From a virus: 33,079 bases of DNA. Of this stretch, positions 12,764-21,298 are shown piece by piece. The translations under genes were made by a program, and so were the position numbers. How positions within the stretch are numbered: position 1 is the first letter of the stretch; each line of letters opens with the position of its first letter. The notes under the pieces are model-generated. The model saw nothing but the letters and a program-made list of their open reading frames with translations, was not told where the DNA came from and did no database searches. The stretch spans positions 1 to 33,079 of IMG/VR virus record IMGVR_UViG_3300030450_001467, one strand, 5' to 3'.

Positions 12764-14704
12764 CTAATCGCCTTGAACAGTAATAATCGTTACCGTTAAC
12801 ACGCCTTCCAACCAGCCATTGTCATCAGACCACTTGTTGATCGAACCAGCCTCATATGAAACACCTGACACATGCACCGTTCGGGACTCGTCACCCATCT
12901 CGAACGTAGCCAATGACCGATCCTCCAGCAGCGACCTGACGTACTGGTAGTCATCGTAGGTATCTTGGTAAACGTCACGGTTCGCATGTTGAGTCTGCGT
13001 AGTGAGGATGATAGGTAGTTGAATTATCTCCGCTACGAACGGCATAGGGACGGCTCTCACTGTCCACCGGTACATAGTTGGGGTACTTGTACCCGGTCCA
13101 GCCAGCGTCACGACAGGGGTGATGTATTCGCCTGTCACAGATGACACGGTGCTGACGTACTGTAGGTCTGCGGCAGTCAAGCCGTAGTCGGTTGGATCTT
13201 TCTGAGATGCAACCTGTACCGCTTTGATACCGGGCGTGTAGGAATCATCTAGTTCCGAAGTCGTGTAGTAAGAACCACCCGTGTCGTCAGTGATCTCAAT
13301 CTTGACAGACTGACTAGCAAGTAACTTGCTGTGCCTGACATCGACAGACACACCGGCCTTCAACTCTGTGGTACCCCACCTGAACCGGCCTTCATCTATC
13401 GATCCGGTAGTTTCATAGTCTGATGCGTGTTCCCTGTATACACCAGCCCCGCTGATGGAGAAGAGGCGTGTCGTCCCACTCAGGACCACGCCCTGTACCG
13501 CAGCAGTCTTACCTGTAACCATCAGATCGCTAGCATAGGCAGGAACCAGTGGGCCGGTTAGTTCCTTCAATGACAAACGCCCAAGGCCAGAGCGTGTAAT
13601 CGCATCGAATGGTGAGTCATAGTTCTCCCACCCAAACCAAATGAACTCACCTTGCGAATCGAATACCTCTACACCGTTGGTGATATCGATGCGTGGCCCA
13701 TACTGGATGAAACCTGTTGCCGATCCACCAAACGTATTGCTTGTAGCCAACGACATCTGCGCTAGACGTATACCCTTGGAGGTACCGAGGCAGAGCAGGC
13801 CACTGTATTCGGTCAAAGCGTTGATCGTTTCGCCTTGTGGTAGTTCCGCTGCGATAACTGGTGCACGTAGCGAACCTGTTGAATCGTTGATACCTATGTG
13901 GTAGATGCGGCCCCGGTTTCCACGGTTGCCTGCCGCATAGATACCAGTAGGGGTACCAATCACTGATGTCCATGTATCTATTTGTGAAAATGATTCTGAT
14001 GTTATATCTGCTCCCGTGCTGGGTGCTGAACCCACTGAAAGAACAGTGAGCCTGCTACCAACCGACGTTATTAGATATCCATTCGCTACCCATACACCAT
14101 CAGGTCCAACACCACCAGTATCGGTAACCGTCCACCAGTTCGTGTTCTCTGTAGACCCTGCGGTAGTTCCTGTTATCTGCTGCACCTTGTCACCAGCGGT
14201 ACTAGCCACATACACGCTCGTACCATCGCTGGCTATACCTACAATGGCACCACCGGCAGGGTTACTGACCTGAGTAGCGTTATCGAACAGATCCGAAGAG
14301 GCTTGAACATTAGAACCATCACATAGATAGACACGGGCCGTACCATTGTCGGCTGTGGCTAAATAAAGATTCGTATTAGTATCATTCCACCTAATTCTCG
14401 TGGTCTTATGGAGAGATAACTCGCCCTTCACCCACGGGTTGATACCCGTACTGGCATAGAACTTGCGTTGCTCCGACTCAAGCATGTCAGCCTCACGCTG
14501 ACCAGCCCCGAACTCCCAATCGGTACGAGTACGTTTCCACACCCCAGCCTGATTGAGCGTCTGCTCACCCGGCGTACCCTGAGTATCGAAGCCTTGCCGG
14601 ATTGGATCTACAGTGGCACGCGCAAACCGTGACAGATCTATATTATATTTACGATTCCCTAAACGAATCGGTAAAGAGTCACGAACTGACTGGTGCAGAG
14701 ACAT
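12764..14704 (-). CDS. Tail protein, beta-rich
   Basis: A 646-residue structural protein. It starts with a basic motif area (VRDSLPIRLGNRKYNIDLSR) and a segment GEQTLNQAGVWKRTRTDW plus FGAGQRE (about 45-70) that I have seen in actinophage tail or host-interaction proteins. The centre (100-420) is a series of short beta repeats (patterns such as LYLATADNG, VYVASTAGD, IYAAGNRG) that could form a propeller. The C-terminus is beta-rich. Position after capsid and adaptor suggests a tail hub, nozzle or spike component. Tail function is well supported; the exact part is not. Confidence 0.75.
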   Translation of the reverse strand: MSLHQSVRDSLPIRLGNRKYNIDLSRFARATVDPIRQGFDTQGTPGEQTLNQAGVWKRTRTDWEFGAGQREADMLESEQRKFYASTGINPWVKGELSLHKTTRIRWNDTNTNLYLATADNGTARVYLCDGSNVQASSDLFDNATQVSNPAGGAIVGIASDGTSVYVASTAGDKVQQITGTTAGSTENTNWWTVTDTGGVGPDGVWVANGYLITSVGSRLTVLSVGSAPSTGADITSESFSQIDTWTSVIGTPTGIYAAGNRGNRGRIYHIGINDSTGSLRAPVIAAELPQGETINALTEYSGLLCLGTSKGIRLAQMSLATSNTFGGSATGFIQYGPRIDITNGVEVFDSQGEFIWFGWENYDSPFDAITRSGLGRLSLKELTGPLVPAYASDLMVTGKTAAVQGVVLSGTTRLFSISGAGVYREHASDYETTGSIDEGRFRWGTTELKAGVSVDVRHSKLLASQSVKIEITDDTGGSYYTTSELDDSYTPGIKAVQVASQKDPTDYGLTAADLQYVSTVSSVTGEYITPVVTLAGPGTSTPTMYRWTVRAVPMPFVAEIIQLPIILTTQTQHANRDVYQDTYDDYQYVRSLLEDRSLATFEMGDESRTVHVSGVSYEAGSINKWSDDNGWLEGVLTVTIITVQGD

Positions 14705-14707
14705 TGA

Positions 14708-15649
14708 CTAACGACGAACACTGGTCGGAAAGCCAGACGAGATCACGCCATCCATCCTCACACCGTATTCGGCCATCAAACGACGAGCCTCTTGACTTAC
14801 CCGACGGTCATACTGCGACTGTAGTACCAATGAGTACCTTGCGCGATCACCGGGAGCGACGGCTGCGTCAATACGAGATGTCCCGGCAGCATGGGAATCA
14901 AGGCGAAGACTTTCTTCCCCCATTAGAAGATGTGCTGCTGCTCCTAATGACGGAATATCTTGCATCTGAGCATTCATTTTCACAGTGGATACAAGATCAG
15001 TATCCAAGTCTAGCGTTCCTGTTACAAGCGGATGGGCATACGTTATTTGGAGAGTGACTGCTTTCTCCAACGGTTCCTGTACCACGATGGCGTAACCGCT
15101 GGCGAAGTCTGTCGTGTTCGAATTCTTGTAGACCTTGACATTGGCACGGACCCACCTGTCCGTGTCATTGCGTGGCGTTCTGAGCGCCTGAATAATGTGA
15201 AGAAATCCTGTAGAAGAGAAGTCATAGTTAATTGAAAGATCTGAAGTGCTAGTTACTGATGGGCTGATAGTAGATACTCCATGCAGATTAGCAGGCAACC
15301 CACGAATAGAGTCACGTACTGCTTCAAGGATCTGATGCCCCGTAAACCGTGGCTCCACTTCGATATCTACACCAGCAGCGATGCTTGACAAAGCGGTGCT
15401 ACCGTCTATGCCCCTCTGTACAGTTGCATACTCGCCATTACGAGAATGAACGTACATGGTTTCATATCCAATAGTATTATTACCTACTGAAATATATGAA
15501 CCAGCACGGATACCATCAGTCTGATACTTCAAATGAAGCGTAGAAGTATCGGCGGCACTAATCACTGTACCGACAGCATCCAATTCGGTACGTGTATTGC
15601 TATTAAGCAACCGCTTTGTACGAGTTACAGCATCACCGACAGTAGGCAT
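14708..15649 (-). CDS. Head-tail adaptor protein
   Basis: A 313-residue virion protein just downstream of the capsid gene. It has a beta-rich N-terminus (residues 1-110) with VQRGIDGSTALSS, a helix GHQILEAVRDSIRGLP (about 104-120) and a mixed domain afterwards, a pattern I see in adaptor/connector proteins of short-tailed phages. It would fasten the portal to the tail. It is separated from the capsid gene by 67 bases that contain a GC-rich hairpin. AGGATC precedes the ATG. A minor structural role is an alternative. Confidence 0.6.
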   Translation of the reverse strand: MPTVGDAVTRTKRLLNSNTRTELDAVGTVISAADTSTLHLKYQTDGIRAGSYISVGNNTIGYETMYVHSRNGEYATVQRGIDGSTALSSIAAGVDIEVEPRFTGHQILEAVRDSIRGLPANLHGVSTISPSVTSTSDLSINYDFSSTGFLHIIQALRTPRNDTDRWVRANVKVYKNSNTTDFASGYAIVVQEPLEKAVTLQITYAHPLVTGTLDLDTDLVSTVKMNAQMQDIPSLGAAAHLLMGEESLRLDSHAAGTSRIDAAVAPGDRARYSLVLQSQYDRRVSQEARRLMAEYGVRMDGVISSGFPTSVRR

Positions 15650-15666
15650 ACGTTGATCCTAGCCAC

Positions 15667-15702
15667 TAGCGGAGGGCAAGGGAATACCCTCACCCCCCGC
15701 TA
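15667..15702 (-). terminator. GC-rich hairpin after capsid gene
   Basis: Outer arms 15667-15672 and 15697-15702 (TAGCGG against CCGCTA) flank an inner 4-bp stem (15679-15682 with 15687-15690). It lies between the major capsid gene and the adaptor gene. No T-run follows, so it may lower read-through or protect the capsid message from decay rather than end transcription fully. Confidence 0.45.
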
Positions 15703-15716
15703 ATCCGGCTTAGGGC

Positions 15717-16883
15717 TTAGTAGCCCGTCAGGGTGGTGAACTTAGCCATGTGCGATTCGCCCTTCACCTGAAGGCCTTCCTCACACACGATCTGCACCTT
15801 GTCTGCATCACCAGTCTTGGCGAGTGCCTCAACAACGAGGGGCTGAATAACCCGACGCGAGACATTCTCCTTCTTGATGACGAATGCAGTCTCCTTGTGG
15901 ACCCACCGGTTACGCACCAACTGTGTCTCACCAAACTCGTGGAACACAGAGGTAACCGGCACACGGCCACGACGAGGATCGTCAATGACGGTACGCACAC
16001 GGTCGCTGTCCGAGATGTCGTTCAGCGTTGCCATCGAAGCAGGGTTCGCCAGCAGCAGATCGGGAACACCGCCTGCGTTGTAGCAACTCTGCATCACTGA
16101 CTCAAGTGCAGCAATGGTAAGGGTCGTAGTGGTATCAACATTGCTGCTGATCCAGTAGTTCAACCCGCCAGTTGACCGCATCTTGTTCGTGGTGTCGTCA
16201 ACAGGCTGACCGTAAAGGAAAGCCTGCTCACGGGTGATGACGTTCTCAACCGAGCGGCCATAGACCTGCTTGGCGAACTCGTCGCTCACACCATAACGGA
16301 CAACCTGCTGCTCAGTACGGCTCATATGAATCGGCGTGGGGCCGAAAATCTGAGTGTAGTTTGAACGGATTGTCCGGTCAGCCGACCGTGCAGTACCGGG
16401 GTCGGAACCCTCAGCAAGCGCCGTACCGAGGCAGGTAACTACGTCACCTACAGCGATAGCGGTCTGTGCTGAATGGTTGGCCCAACCGGCAACCGTCAGG
16501 TCGCCCGTGCTGTTGTTGACAGCAGTAACCCGAAGGACTGCTGCGTGCTGGACTGCTCCTTCGTCCATGACGGTAACGAGGTCACCGACCTGAAACTTGT
16601 AGGAATCCGCTGCCGACACCGACACAACGACAACGCTTGTCCCTGTGTTGGAGTTAACAGCGTCTGCTGCTGCTGTGGGCAGCAACAGTTCTTCGTCCAT
16701 CCACTTGAAAGTGGTCTGATCAACAGGGGAAGAAGACAACAACTGCCGTCCATCTGTCCCGACACCGTTAATCATTGGGGAATCTACGGGCGAAATCATG
16801 TAAATGAGTTCGTCCATGTTGATCTTGACACCAACGTCAAGATCATAACTGGTGACCTTGCCACCATAGCCAACGATAGCCAT
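15717..16883 (-). CDS. Major capsid protein, SU10/DUF5309 type
   Basis: This 388-residue protein matches the HK97-fold capsid family known as SU10 major capsid protein (DUF5309). The visible pattern is an N-terminal MISPVDSPMINGVG, then FKWMDEEL, an inserted beta-rich domain (about 75-150, with VGDLVTVMDEG), and the family core NYTQIFGPTPIHMSRTEQQ followed by VSDEFAKQV. The C-terminus ends in a beta-strand region with MAKFTTLTGY. Codons mostly end in C, which fits high expression. TAGGAG lies nine bases before the ATG. The scaffold and an FmdB-type zinc ribbon precede it. Confidence 0.92.
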   Translation of the reverse strand: MAIVGYGGKVTSYDLDVGVKINMDELIYMISPVDSPMINGVGTDGRQLLSSSPVDQTTFKWMDEELLLPTAAADAVNSNTGTSVVVVSVSAADSYKFQVGDLVTVMDEGAVQHAAVLRVTAVNNSTGDLTVAGWANHSAQTAIAVGDVVTCLGTALAEGSDPGTARSADRTIRSNYTQIFGPTPIHMSRTEQQVVRYGVSDEFAKQVYGRSVENVITREQAFLYGQPVDDTTNKMRSTGGLNYWISSNVDTTTTLTIAALESVMQSCYNAGGVPDLLLANPASMATLNDISDSDRVRTVIDDPRRGRVPVTSVFHEFGETQLVRNRWVHKETAFVIKKENVSRRVIQPLVVEALAKTGDADKVQIVCEEGLQVKGESHMAKFTTLTGY

Positions 16884-16895
16884 GATTAAGTACTC

Positions 16896-17255
16896 CTAAG
16901 TAGTAGTGGGTTTAGAGTTTGCTCTGTCTCGCAGCAACCCCTCATACTTAGTGCGATTGTCGGCCCATTTCTTGACACCAATATGTTTACCCTTGGAGTC
17001 CAGATACGGAACGAACGAGCCGTCCCGCCTATGTTCTCCTTTGATGCCTCGTTCCCAAGCAGGATTTGCTTGACGCGGTGGCACCTTGTTCTTTATCGAT
17101 GGTGTAGCCGCAGCCGTAGTCGCTGGTGATTGAAGAATCCGCTTGATCGCTTCTTCTCCGCACTCCAAACAAACCGTGTCTGTGTCTTCACGCATACCTT
17201 GTACCCGTTCGTACTGAACAAGGCACTCAGAACAACGATAAACGTATGTAGGCAT
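16896..17255 (-). CDS. FmdB-family zinc-ribbon protein
   Basis: The first 35 residues match the FmdB/putative regulatory zinc-ribbon family: MPTYVYRCSEC (C8, C11), then CLEC (C29, C32). After it comes a basic, Pro-rich tail of about 80 residues that ends in Ser/Pro/Thr. It sits between scaffold and capsid genes with one-base and 12-base spacing, an unusual but repeated phage location. A role in capsid assembly, metal handling or regulation is unknown. Confidence 0.8.
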   Translation of the reverse strand: MPTYVYRCSECLVQYERVQGMREDTDTVCLECGEEAIKRILQSPATTAAATPSIKNKVPPRQANPAWERGIKGEHRRDGSFVPYLDSKGKHIGVKKWADNRTKYEGLLRDRANSKPTTT

Positions 17256-17734
17256 TATTGATTAGAATGTACCCGAGTATCAGGGTCAGCACCACCCGCC
17301 GCTTCCAACACAGTATGAACAAATCGTGCAGCCGAGTCTTCTTGCGAACGACCCGCCCCCACCATTTCCTGAAACTGTCGATGACCAGCGTCGTATGGAC
17401 TTTCCGTTTGATGCTCAGGTGCAATATGATCCGCAGCAAGATCCCGACGCTCCTGTGCAACACGCACATCAGCCTCAGAATTCTCTGGCTCAGGCGGTGG
17501 AGCAGCATCTTTAAGGATGCCTAGTTCCTCTGCCTCTACTCGAATGAGATCTGTTTCCAGATCCCCGTCGTAAGCCTTGAACAGCAGTTTGCCTGCCTTG
17601 CTATCAGTATCAACTCCGGCCTTCAGAAACGCCATCTCGCGTTTCATCTGATCAAGTTCCTGAGATGCCTTCTTGCCACGGTCAGCGGCTTCACGCAACT
17701 CCTTGATCCCACCGTATTCCTGATCTTCTGCCAT
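17255..17734 (-). CDS. Probable capsid scaffolding protein
   Basis: A 159-residue acidic, mostly helical protein with coiled-coil character at about 8-45 (KELREAADRGKKASQELDQM) and a Pro/Glu-rich linker near 80. Such composition and its place two genes before the capsid gene are typical of scaffolding proteins, which guide procapsid assembly and then leave. I start it at ATG 17734, where AGGAGAG is the ribosome site; the frame is open to 17800 but without one. A promoter about 180 bases upstream probably drives this gene and the capsid gene. Confidence 0.7.
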   Translation of the reverse strand: MAEDQEYGGIKELREAADRGKKASQELDQMKREMAFLKAGVDTDSKAGKLLFKAYDGDLETDLIRVEAEELGILKDAAPPPEPENSEADVRVAQERRDLAADHIAPEHQTESPYDAGHRQFQEMVGAGRSQEDSAARFVHTVLEAAGGADPDTRVHSNQ

Positions 17735-17914
17735 GATGTCTCTCCTGCCTAATCGCACACAGTCGGAGGAACCGTGCGGTAGATGACTAAATAAGAACAT
17801 CCCCGGTCGTCACACTCCGGTTCTGTCTCCACTTTCTACTCATCAAGGGCGTGGGCGTCCAAGATGGGATAAGCACTCACCGGCCCGAAAGAGCGCACAG
17901 CGGCCTACATACAA

Positions 17915-17944
17915 ATTGTAGCACGACTGTAATGCTATTGGCAA
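17915..17944 (-). promoter_or_regulatory. Internal late promoter for capsid genes
   Basis: On the minus strand TTGCCA (17944-17939) and TACAAT (17920-17915) are separated by 18 bases, each one or two mismatches from consensus. The -35 box overlaps the last codons of the 48-residue gene. About 180 bases of leader follow before the scaffold start. It would raise the level of scaffold, FmdB-like and capsid proteins above the upstream late genes. Confidence 0.6.
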
Positions 17945-18081
17945 GACTCGCAGACATCAGAATTTTCCAAGTCAACCAATGGGTTCAAAGGAGGGCGTTC
18001 TCCCAACATTTCTTCCCTGTCGTAATAGGGAACCCATTCGCCATCTACTAGAACAAGACCGGGCCAACCAACCCTAGTCAT
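17935..18081 (-). CDS. Small acidic protein, 48 residues
   Basis: A 48-residue frame whose ATG (18081) overlaps the upstream stop by 8 bases. It starts MTRVGWPGLVLVDGEWVPYY and ends with CESCQ, so a CxxC pair sits at the C-terminus. The first half looks like a short beta domain, the second is acidic. The overlap and composition support a real gene. Function unknown; its end contains the -35 box of the capsid promoter. Confidence 0.6.
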   Translation of the reverse strand: MTRVGWPGLVLVDGEWVPYYDREEMLGERPPLNPLVDLENSDVCESCQ

Positions 18082-18559
18082 CGTAGAACGTGTCGCACCA
18101 AGCCTTGGTACGACACGCTTCTTCGTTTAGATCGACACGATATTCTAGAGAATTAATACGCTGATAGATCTGATCAAACTCATCGATGCCGTTCTCCACA
18201 ATATCCAGAATCGATTCCATCTGGAATTTCATACTCTCCATATCACCGACAATGATCTCCACCATTGTGCTGGAAGCAAAATTCCTAGTGTCTTCCACAC
18301 GAGCAAGACGCATGTTCTCCAAAGCATCAGCATTAGTGCTGACCCCTTCTTCAATGGAGGCAAGGCGCGCAAGGACAGCACTATCGGTACCCGTGTTCTG
18401 TTCGATAACAGTCACGGTCCTCTCTAAGTCATCGATACGTCCCGCTACCTGAGCAGCATTCCACACGACGACACCACTGGTGACAGCCACCGACAAGATA
18501 AGACCAAGGGTAATCCTTGAAATCTTTACCTGTTTAAGATCAGTGACTACATCAGACAT
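18074..18559 (-). CDS. Membrane-anchored coiled-coil protein
   Basis: 161 residues: a short cytoplasmic start, one membrane helix (about 17-38, ITLGLILSVAVTSGVVVW), then a long helical region with several heptad stretches (40-140) outside the membrane, and two cysteines near the C-terminus (EACRTKAWC). It follows the holin gene with a one-base overlap (TAATG). The design resembles accessory lysis proteins or spanin-like anchors, but Gram-positive hosts usually do not need a spanin. It may help lysis timing or link the virion to the wall. Uncertain. Confidence 0.6.
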   Translation of the reverse strand: MSDVVTDLKQVKISRITLGLILSVAVTSGVVVWNAAQVAGRIDDLERTVTVIEQNTGTDSAVLARLASIEEGVSTNADALENMRLARVEDTRNFASSTMVEIIVGDMESMKFQMESILDIVENGIDEFDQIYQRINSLEYRVDLNEEACRTKAWCDTFYDD

Positions 18560-18750
18560 TACGACACCATTGAAGCCGACTTATCACCAAAGCGAGAAGC
18601 AGCCATGCCCTTGACAAGACTCAACGCAGCCGTAGCACCAGCCAACGCAGCAGCCTTAGCGTTACCGATGTCTCCACCGACAACAAAGATACCTAGAAAT
18701 GCCTGAATAAAGGTAGCAACTACCCGTTCGATAACGTCCTTAGTAACCAC
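18559..18750 (-). CDS. r1t-type holin
   Basis: This 63-residue protein has the hallmark of r1t-like holins seen in many actinophages: a start VVTKDVIERVVATFIQAF, a hydrophobic segment, a short turn with GD and a second hydrophobic segment ALAGATAALSLVKGMA followed by a basic/charged tail. It would make lesions in the membrane that release the endolysin. The frame is open further upstream to 18834, but GTG at 18750 has AAGG six bases before it. It overlaps the 34-residue peptide gene by 11 bases. Confidence 0.75.
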   Translation of the reverse strand: MVTKDVIERVVATFIQAFLGIFVVGGDIGNAKAAALAGATAALSLVKGMAASRFGDKSASMVS

Positions 18751-18844
18751 TTCTAACCTTCTTTCCTGTTTTCTTAGCGTGCTTCTTAGCAGCAGCCTTG
18801 CCCTTCTTCGTGTAAGCAAACTTCTTCTTACCAACCTTAGGCAT
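18740..18844 (-). CDS. Lysine-rich 34-residue peptide
   Basis: A very basic peptide (start MPKVGKKKFAYTKKGKAA, about 40 percent Lys). The ATG overlaps the upstream stop by 8 bases. Similar short basic peptides occur in marine and actinobacterial phages, often near structural genes, and may bind DNA or packaged nucleic acid. It is shorter than most gene finders report. The frame covers the spurious N-terminal extension of the holin in another frame. Confidence 0.6.
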   Translation of the reverse strand: MPKVGKKKFAYTKKGKAAAKKHAKKTGKKVRSGY

Positions 18845-20087
18845 TAACCGCTCCAAACCCTGTAGTAGAACCTGACATTAGCGCACCGCCAGCACCTTGA
18901 AACTCTGCTGCCCTCTGTTCACGACGACGACGAAGAAGATCAGCAGTATCTTGACTCAAACCGAACTGCGCTTCAACCCCTCCAGTTGCCAAATCAAGAT
19001 CAACGGTTTCTCCCAAACGCTCCGAAAACAAATCTTCCTGCTCTTTCAAAGCACCAAACTTAGACCAGATCTCTCGTTCACTAAGACCCAACTTGGATAT
19101 ACGTTCTGCACGCGAATGCGAAACCGGAGATTCCAAATCCAACAGCATCTTCGACCAGCCACCAACTTCGGCAGCAGCAACATCCCCTTTAAGGACAGTC
19201 CAGTTCTTCCAGTTGCCTCCAAAGATCGTGTCATCTGGATCAAGAAACGCTGCCATCAATGCAGCATTACTATGCGGTCCATACCATTCTCCGAAAGTAT
19301 CCTTGATTGCTTCCGGTGCCTGATAAATCATTTCAGAAGCAGCAGTCATACGTTCATCCAACTCGCCGGTACCAATCGTGTTGATAAACGATTCAGCCAC
19401 GACATTATCCAACTTCGCCTGCAACGGTGTCAGCCCGTACTCTTCAAACTTCTGAGTAATCCACTTCTCTCGTTGCAGATACTCTCCCGGCGTTGGGATA
19501 TCTCGCCTACCTACATCTTCCCGCATCGTGGTAATACCGGGAAAGCGACGCTTGAAGGCTTCTTGATCATAAATTTCAACCATTGCCTGTGCCGAAGTAA
19601 ACGCATCGTCAGCAACGAATCGTTCTTCAACCCAGTCCCACAATGAACCAATCGTGTTGGTATCAAGACCGATGCGAGTTAGTTCTCCAAGGAACCCGCT
19701 CTTCAAAGTCTTGAACTCTTCAGTTGTTTCAAAACTTGGAGTTTCATCAACACTGGGATCGAAAACTTGACGCTGCTGTGGTTTCCCCGGCCCTTCTTGC
19801 CAGCGATCATCTACACCATCGCCGTCAGTATCTACAACATCGGTGGTCCACGGTCCTTCTGTTCCAATACGTGAACCCCAATTTGGATTACGTGAACCCC
19901 AATCTGAATCTGGTTCTTCAACATCTGCACCCTCTAAGTTTGGGACATCACCATACGACTCATAAAACGCATCCAATGTTTCCGCTGAAGAAGTATCAAC
20001 AAACGTAGCGTCAGCAGGGTCACCACCTGCTGCAATAAAGGCATCGTATTGTTCACGATCAGTAGTGAACAAAGTTTGTTTAGCCAT
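18837..20087 (-). CDS. Virion-associated protein with calcium-binding loop
   Basis: A 416-residue late protein, mostly helical. Near residue 85-97 is DTDGDGVDDRW, a calcium-binding loop as in EF-hand or thrombospondin type-3 repeats. Just before it, WGSRNPN is repeated in tandem. The C-terminus (about 375-416) has an Arg-rich helix followed by a Gly/Ser-rich end. I recognise no family. Its position between the giant proteins and the capsid block suggests an internal or ejected virion protein. It starts one base into the upstream stop region. Confidence 0.6.
   Translation of the reverse strand: MAKQTLFTTDREQYDAFIAAGGDPADATFVDTSSAETLDAFYESYGDVPNLEGADVEEPDSDWGSRNPNWGSRIGTEGPWTTDVVDTDGDGVDDRWQEGPGKPQQRQVFDPSVDETPSFETTEEFKTLKSGFLGELTRIGLDTNTIGSLWDWVEERFVADDAFTSAQAMVEIYDQEAFKRRFPGITTMREDVGRRDIPTPGEYLQREKWITQKFEEYGLTPLQAKLDNVVAESFINTIGTGELDERMTAASEMIYQAPEAIKDTFGEWYGPHSNAALMAAFLDPDDTIFGGNWKNWTVLKGDVAAAEVGGWSKMLLDLESPVSHSRAERISKLGLSEREIWSKFGALKEQEDLFSERLGETVDLDLATGGVEAQFGLSQDTADLLRRRREQRAAEFQGAGGALMSGSTTGFGAVNA
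19869..19910 (-). repeat. 21-base tandem repeat coding WGSRNPN
   Basis: Two copies of a 21-base unit, 19869-19889 and 19890-19910, share ACGTGAACCCCAAT and encode the seven-residue repeat WGSRNPN in the 416-residue protein. This looks like recent slippage. Adjacent genes carry similar short tandem duplications. Confidence 0.6.
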
Positions 20088-21280
20088 TACCGCGCTCCAA
20101 ACAACTGAAGAATCGAACTACTCAAATTGCTCATACCTGACCTGTAATCAGAAGTTTCCTTGAACTGATCCTGTTTCCGCGCCCACTGTTTAACCTCAAG
20201 AGAATTCTTGAACCCCGAAATTTCACTTTCTCCATCTAACAATTTATAATCACTGGGCCTTCTCTTAACTAAACTATCAAAGTGATCTTTCAAATCAATC
20301 TCCGAAGTATCCAACTCCCACGTATTAGCCAACGTAGTCTTCAACGGAGACAAATGACTAGACAAAGACACATTAGGATTAGCCCTGATCTTCTCCATAA
20401 GTTTCGGATCAAGCCAACCATGCTGCACATCCGTCCAATCTAGAATCTGATCACGAGCCGCCGCCTCCGATAGTTCATCACGCTTGACACGGCCAACCAA
20501 ATCCCACAACTGCTCAGATTCAAACGTCGTAAAGTTATTATCAGCGTACCCCTTGTAAGTGTTATACAAGTCTTGAAGTGTGCCAGCACCAGCAGCAATA
20601 GCGCCTTCGGCTCCACCAGTGGTGCGCTTACCGATGACTGCTCGGTCAATCCAAGCATCTGACGCTTCCGTATCAAGAGTTATGACACCGCCGCTTACAC
20701 GACCGGCATCCAGAATCATTTCGGTAATGTCGGCATCCGTTAGAGAATGCTCAACACCCATCTGCATCGTATAGGTATCTATATACTTTCTGGTGTTATT
20801 AATGAGGCGTCGATAGTCGGCACCGGGTCCAGTACCATATTGTAGTTTGTTAAGTGCCTGCCAAACGCTGGTCTTGTCTGCCCACCACGTTTGGTTCTTT
20901 AAATCGTTTTGAAATTCATTAAGAAATGCGTCTTGAAAGAATGTCGGACCCTCGGAATCTAGCGAATCTTCAAATTTCTTAACCCATTTATTAATAAAGC
21001 CACGAACAGCGATGCCTTCTGGCGTACCGGGAAGCGTGTCTGCCCATCGTCCCAGCCACGACCACCCAAAAATACTTCCAGAAGTTTCTTCTGGGTCCCC
21101 AAAGGGATCACCGCTACCAAACCCGGGTGGTGCAGGATCGGGAGGGCGCAATTGATCACTCGGTCGCTGACCGGGAGGCGGTGGATCGGAGGGAGGGCGC
21201 AATTGATCACCCGGTCGCTGACCGGGAGGCGGGTTATGTCCTGCGTTGGGGTCACCCAATATGTCCATGAAGTGCGGCAT
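20087..21280 (-). CDS. Virion protein with duplicated Pro-rich head
   Basis: 397 residues. The first 55 residues are Pro/Gly/Asp-rich and contain two near-identical copies of PPPGQRPGDQLRPP, encoded by a 51-base tandem duplication. The rest is helical, with Trp-rich patches and LPGTPEG near residue 84. I recognise no domain. It overlaps its neighbour downstream by one base and follows the 1647-residue protein by 18 bases. A disordered Pro-rich head is common in proteins that pass through narrow channels, so an ejected protein is possible. Confidence 0.6.
   Translation of the reverse strand: MPHFMDILGDPNAGHNPPPGQRPGDQLRPPSDPPPPGQRPSDQLRPPDPAPPGFGSGDPFGDPEETSGSIFGWSWLGRWADTLPGTPEGIAVRGFINKWVKKFEDSLDSEGPTFFQDAFLNEFQNDLKNQTWWADKTSVWQALNKLQYGTGPGADYRRLINNTRKYIDTYTMQMGVEHSLTDADITEMILDAGRVSGGVITLDTEASDAWIDRAVIGKRTTGGAEGAIAAGAGTLQDLYNTYKGYADNNFTTFESEQLWDLVGRVKRDELSEAAARDQILDWTDVQHGWLDPKLMEKIRANPNVSLSSHLSPLKTTLANTWELDTSEIDLKDHFDSLVKRRPSDYKLLDGESEISGFKNSLEVKQWARKQDQFKETSDYRSGMSNLSSSILQLFGAR
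21140..21232 (-). repeat. 51-base-period tandem duplication
   Basis: Copies at 21140-21181 and 21191-21232 differ at a single base in the shared 42 bases. They encode the duplicated Pro-rich heads of the 397-residue protein. The near identity suggests recent duplication or gene conversion. Confidence 0.7.
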
Positions 21281-21298
21281 AATATTATCCTACTCTAC

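Noticed and set aside
14602-15057. Open frame of 151 codons on the plus strand
   Set aside because: It is antisense to the adaptor and tail genes, which have better coding support and ribosome sites. It is a shadow frame.
16473-16889. Open frame of 138 codons opposite the capsid gene
   Set aside because: It lies wholly antisense to the well-supported capsid gene; its Cys/His-rich content comes from the reverse reading of biased capsid codons.
18559-18834. 91-residue version of the holin
   Set aside because: The first 28 residues are the shadow of the Lys-rich peptide gene in another frame, and a GTG with a ribosome site gives the family-like length of 63.
18897-19646. Open frame of 249 codons on the plus strand
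   Set aside because: It is antisense to the 416-residue late protein, has no ribosome site and its composition (Lys, Ser, Phe, Ile) is that of a shadow frame.
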